Part shown: positions 59,601 to 64,000 of the stretch, piece by piece
How the letters are laid out: each line of letters starts with the position of its first letter
How positions within the stretch are numbered: the first letter of the stretch is position 1
Source of the DNA: Henckelia pumila
Taxonomy: Eukaryota; Streptophyta; Magnoliopsida; Lamiales; Gesneriaceae
Assembly: GCF_033568475.1 (NCBI RefSeq)
Contig: NC_133123.1
Span: 140,446,062-140,510,061, forward strand
Length of the DNA stretch: 64,000 nt
Direction: 5' to 3'
Position numbers and translations under genes: made by a program
Notes under the pieces: generated by a model
The model's database searches: none
Seen by the model: only the letters and a program-made list of their open reading frames with translations
What the model was told of the DNA's origin: nothing

Positions 59601-62600
59601 TTATATCATGGAAGGCAAGCTATGTCTCCAGCTGAATGAACTGAGGTTAACCTGCTTTGTCGAGATGCTAAGCCCAAACATCTCTTTTGGAGCCTTCCCT
59701 GTCTCCTTGAACCCAATTAGTTTTGCAACAATGGAAGCACTTTCTTTGATGTGTTCCATGTTTTTGGCATCTGTCCATAGTTTGCGGCAGAGTTGGAGTC
59801 TTCGCTGCTTTGATTTTAGGCCGATTCCCCATTTCTTGTACAGAGCTTCCCTCTCTTTTGCAGAATACTTTTTCATCATTCGTCTGCATAGCATTTCTCT
59901 CTCACGATTTAGAGCCTTAGCGCTGCGAGCGAGCCCAGAAAATGTTCAAGATTTTAGGTTACCATAAATGATAGATAAAATGCTAGATGAAATGTTATTT
60001 TAGTGAAAAGATGTTTCATTGGATTTGGCTTTATACGTTCTTTTATGTGTTCTCATTCTTGAAAATTTGTAGTATTTGACAAAGAGTAAGGGTAGAGAGG
60101 AGAGAGTACCTTGAAGCTGGTGTGAAATGATCGTCTTTGGCAAGTCCATGTAACGTGTTCTTGAGGAAAGACAACCGCCTAAGCTCAACTTCCATGTAAA
60201 CTGCATCTGATGGATCTCCTTTGAAGAGCAAGAAGAAGTAGGTTCTATGAACCAACGGAATGTTGCAAGTGTTCCAAAGTTCAGCTATCTCTCTTTTTTG
60301 CCTCTCAAATTCGGTGAACCAATCGGACGGAGACTGAATTATATTCTGAGACTTATTGGATTCATCATCTGCTTTGTTTTCAGAATTCTTGGTTGTTTTT
60401 GCCTCCATTATACCCTGTTAGCAAAGTGACATCATGTGAAATGGTAGATATATGGAAAAGAACAATATTTGCTTGAATGCTATTGAAGTATATGCTAAAG
60501 AATACCAATAGATCAGTTCTCGGAGAAATAGTTCGTTTAGAAAACAGAAAAGGAGTTGGAAGTAGCATAAATGTGATTAGGTTACTCGTTCGAGGGATGA
60601 ATTCGTTCGTACCACATCATTCACAAACGGCTTCAACGACTTGGACGGGATCACTTCACTGATTTCTGTGACATAAACTTCTTGTTTCATGGCTGGGCAG
60701 TCTTTATCCAAAATTTTAATGTTGTGATAATTTTTATTCATGCTGTCGCTCTTTGTTGAAGTTCGGTCATTTTCTGTGCTCAATATCTCTGTAGACACCT
60801 TTGTGTCAACGGCAGAGATCTTTCCTTGAGTATCTTCTGCAACTGGTGATGTATTTTCGGGTTCTTTTTCCCCTTCAAAACTCGAAGTATTTGTGATTGT
60901 AGTCAGCATCGCTCCACAGCTTGCACTCCTCGATACATTGGCACTGAAATCCGATGCATCTGTGTCGGATGAACTTGTATTTATCCCTACGTGTGAAACA
61001 AGAAAATCAGTTCATAATTCTCATGAGCCTATAAAGCATAATTACTGAACAAATATAACCTGAACCCAGATCTCCATTTTGTTCAGATGACACAGTTGAA
61101 ACCGGATTTCCTCTGGTAAAATTTATTTCAATACATTGAACCTCCTTGCAGCTTTCTCCTAAACTCTTATCAGCTTCTTGACCAATCTTCTCCCATCCTT
61201 GACATGGATCAGGACCAAAGTACTTGTCTATGTACAGTCTTGGGGACGTGTCATCTGACAGAAACTGCTCCTCAGAACTCTCAACGAACTGATCTTCAAT
61301 CCTTCTGGAATTAACACCTTCATATCTGTCTGAAAAATGAGATGTAATGGAAGCTCCATCAGAGCGAAAAGGATCGATTATCTCTGATGCTTCAGATGCT
61401 GGATACTCATCCCTCCAGGATCCTTTTTCTTGGCCACTCATATCAACCTTAAGAAAACAACAGAATCAGCTCGAATAAGCATATGAAGGGTTCAAATTCA
61501 TGTTAAACTTGATTTTAAAGTAACGTTTGTACAAACCCATGATTTTGATGCTTGATATTCCCCTCCTGATTTTAACATATTCTCAATATGAGTTTGAGCT
61601 TGATCCCTCTGATAAGTTAAATCCCGAATCTCTTTATCCATCTGCAGAATTCAAGTAATAGAAAAGTTGGCATTTCTTCCAACAGACGTGTTTGATGAAA
61701 CTTAGTGATTTCTCTATGAATTATCTACCTTTTCAATAAGCTGTTCTTTCTCTTTTAGTGCTGCTGCTGAATCACACGGACTACCAAGTGAACTCAAGTT
61801 CCTCAACTCGTTCTCAAGTCTTGCTAGTTCTTTCTGCAGCTGCTTCACTAGTGCTTTCTCAGACATAACCACATTAACCTGTGCGTTGGTACTAACTTGC
61901 TTGGCGCAGCTAGCGAACAAGAGCGTGTTTCTTGATTGCTCTACGTGGCTGTGAGCCGGGCTCATCGTGCATATAATGGCTGTCTTGGCATTGCCTCCTA
62001 ACGAATTTTGTAATATTCGTGTCAGCTTCGAATCTCTATATGGGATGTGCCCATTTCTTCCTTTGCTGCATAAAAATGCGAAAATCAATGGGTTTCGAGT
62101 TAGCTGACTGCACTATAGGGAGAACGAACTATACTGTTGGACAAGCGAGCGTGAATGGGAAATGTACCTTAGCTTCCGGATCACTGTCCCGAGCGTAAGC
62201 AAACTTCGGTTTATATGGCAACCTTCTTTTAGTCTAGTGCCAGCTGATAACGTTTGAGAAGCACGTTCGCTCCCAGCAAGATCAACAAAATTCTGCTCTT
62301 GAGAACATGTAAACGTGTTACCTTCCTTTTCATCGTATATTTTTCTAAGTATACTGCAGAATCAAATACATTAGTACTCATACCACAGAAGCTGTTAGAG
62401 TGCTTGAACTAAGTGCACCAAAGTATTCACGAGCTTCGCTGTCAACACTCTACAGTAACGTCAATAATGTAAGGAACTGAAAGCAGGAAATAGCGACGTT
62501 CAAACTCTGATTACCAAAAAAGTAGTCAAAGAAAACGTACTAGACGTAGAATTTGATGAGATCTAGAGCTCGTTTCATTGAGGGTAGTCTCTCCTATTTG

Positions 62601-63468
62601 CCTTTGAGCTGCAAAATGCATGAACTTCTTATCAAGGGTAATTCTTGGTGTTTGCATACACAAAAAATATGAGAGGCCTATGATTGATCTTGCCTTCGCA
62701 TATCGATAGAAGCTCTTTTAGATGGTTTATGTCTCTTAAGGTCACCTCTGTAAGTTTCTCCACAACAGTCCCTCTCTACAACATTCGATCGAGTCAATGG
62801 AAAAAATTTCTGGGATGTGTGTGAAGAAATTAATCGGTCGTCTTTAAGTTTAATACTTACCTCTGGATCATCTAAAAGCCTAAGCGGAGTCCCGTCGGTG
62901 CCAAGGAGATCTTTGACAGCTTCATTGTAAATCTCCATTGCCGAAAACTTCAACGCGAATTGCCTTTCAGGATGCTATTATTTTTCGGTTGTAATGTAGT
63001 TAGATCACTTTCAGATAACATATTCAAATCAAGAAAAGGAATCGAAATATTTGGATTGCAAATTACATTGTACACGTAGTCGTATATATCTTCTATGGAG
63101 TGTTGGGTAATTCCAGCCATTGTATATGTTTTCCCACTACTCGTCTGCCCATATGCAAAAATACTTGCTGGAAAAAGGAATTCAGACATGATCAAACATA
63201 TATATTGTATGAAAGTGGAATTTACGGATATGGTAATTTAATGGCTGGTGTTGTGCTCACAATTCATTCCACTTAAAACAGAAAGAGCAATCTTTTTTGC
63301 TGCTTCCTCGTATACTTCCCTCGTGGGACTGTCGAATCCAAATACCCTGTCTGCCCGAAGACAAAAAAGATAAAGTTTATTTCAATGCAAGTTTATATAT
63401 ATATATACACGTACGAGATACATGCATGCATGCATTGTTTTTATGAAAGAGAAATGAATTGGGGGGGG

Positions 63469-63508
<40 letters not shown>

Positions 63509-63730
63509 GGGCTTACCAAAAGTGTAGGCAGCCGGATACATAGATCTTTCTTGAAGACTATTCTTGAAAATGAGGGTGGTGTTGTTTATGCATTCCCAAT
63601 CGGAAACATCATTTTTCCCAAGTTCTCTTTCATTCATAGGTCTCAACCTAACCGAAACAAATATTTTCTCCTCATGTGCACTCGAATCATGATCCCAATC
63701 TATCGACGAATCTCCACTAATCGACCCCAT
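59601..63730 (-). CDS. Kinesin-like protein, KIN-7 family, NACK type
   Basis: Fourteen exons give 905 residues: 63730-63517, 63350-63261, 63167-63067, 62974-62861, 62775-62694, 62608-62541, 62449-62384, 62292-62168, 62065-61729, 61641-61537, 61447-61060, 60986-60586, 60414-60110 and 59922-59601. All phases close. The N-terminal motor (about residues 20-350) has the P-loop GQTSSGKT (108-115), switch I NETSSRSH (211-218) and switch II DLAGSE (249-254). A coiled-coil neck follows ([20 protein letters not shown]). From about residue 698 lies the DUF3490/NACK C-terminal domain ([32 protein letters not shown]). KIN-7 kinesins are plus-end-directed microtubule motors; the NACK branch acts with a MAP3K in cytokinesis, but this subgroup's role is not settled. 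Intron 5 uses a GC donor (62693-62692), and a long G run sits in intron 1. Confidence 0.92.
63461..63510. repeat. Poly-G tract in kinesin intron 1
   Basis: Fifty bases are G except for one C (63469) and one T (63508), with an unbroken run of 38 G at 63470-63507. On the gene's strand this is poly-C starting six to seven nucleotides after the exon 1 splice site. Its length may be inexact, since such runs are hard to sequence. Confidence 0.85.
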
Positions 63731-64000
63731 TTTGATTATAACTCAAAATTCCCTTTTATGAAATGCACTTGAAGAGACTTTATAAGTTATCGGCTTTCAT
63801 GTATTCCCTCTCTTTCTGAAAAGAGAGGGACTTTCTTTGCAGGACAAAGGTTTATTAACTCTGCAACAGATGAATATTCACATGCAAATCAGTATTTAAT
63901 TTAAATAGGTTAATATATGCATCGCATCGCTCTTTGTTTTTAAAAAAAAAAAACAACAAAAAGTTGTTAAAAACAACTCATGATGAACGAATTGACTGGC
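63731..64000. promoter_or_regulatory. Upstream region of the kinesin gene
   Basis: On the minus strand, TATAAAG (plus-strand 63778-63784) lies only about 48 nt before the start codon, so its use as a TATA box would mean a very short leader. A perfect inverted repeat, tccctctctt and aagagaggga (63805-63814 and 63821-63830), stands just upstream. I saw no AACGG-type mitotic activator motif in the visible part. Confidence 0.3.

Overview
The window is nuclear DNA of a flowering plant. All host genes are intron-containing and read as plant families, and the gaps are filled with plant transposons. The gene sequences and transposon families suggest a core eudicot, probably an asterid, but nothing here fixes the species.

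Five host genes can be followed exon by exon. From left to right they are: a mitochondrial ribosomal protein mL53 gene (minus, 790-1444); a CCCH zinc-finger gene like Arabidopsis C3H6 (minus, 2680-7223); an IQ67-domain calmodulin-binding protein like IQD32 (minus, 42635-47496); a V-ATPase proteolipid subunit c gene (plus, 57633-58744); and a NACK-type KIN-7 kinesin (minus, 59601-63730). In each, the splice phases close into one continuous frame. C3H6, IQD32 and VHA-c2 are near neighbours in Arabidopsis (At1g19860, At1g19870, At1g19910), so this looks like a conserved block stretched by transposons.

The stretch from 8941 to 40825 is a nest of LTR-retrotransposon fossils. The outer one (A) is a Tat-lineage Ty3/gypsy element with 522-bp LTRs and an ATATA target duplication. 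Inside it sit a Ty1/copia solo LTR (10974-12791), a reverse-oriented SIRE-like Ty1/copia element (B, 13692-25087) and a Tekay/Del-like chromovirus (C, 26577-34711). LTR comparison by eye gives about 1.7 % divergence for A and about 0.5 % for B and C, which agrees with the nesting order. All three are broken. A also carries a 121/90-bp tandem array and a block of antisense ORFs near its 3' end.

Next to A lies an 822-bp Harbinger-like DNA element (40936-41757) that appears to have captured a piece of a TMCO1-type ER calcium-channel gene. The 10-kb AT-rich gap at 47.5-57.6 kb has no recognisable gene. It holds Stowaway MITEs, hAT-like MITEs with GGTATACCG motifs, a 176-bp Helitron, degenerate minisatellites and an unexplained GC-rich cluster of hairpins (50537-50703). 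A foldback element with arms of about 190 bp sits at 7752-8293.
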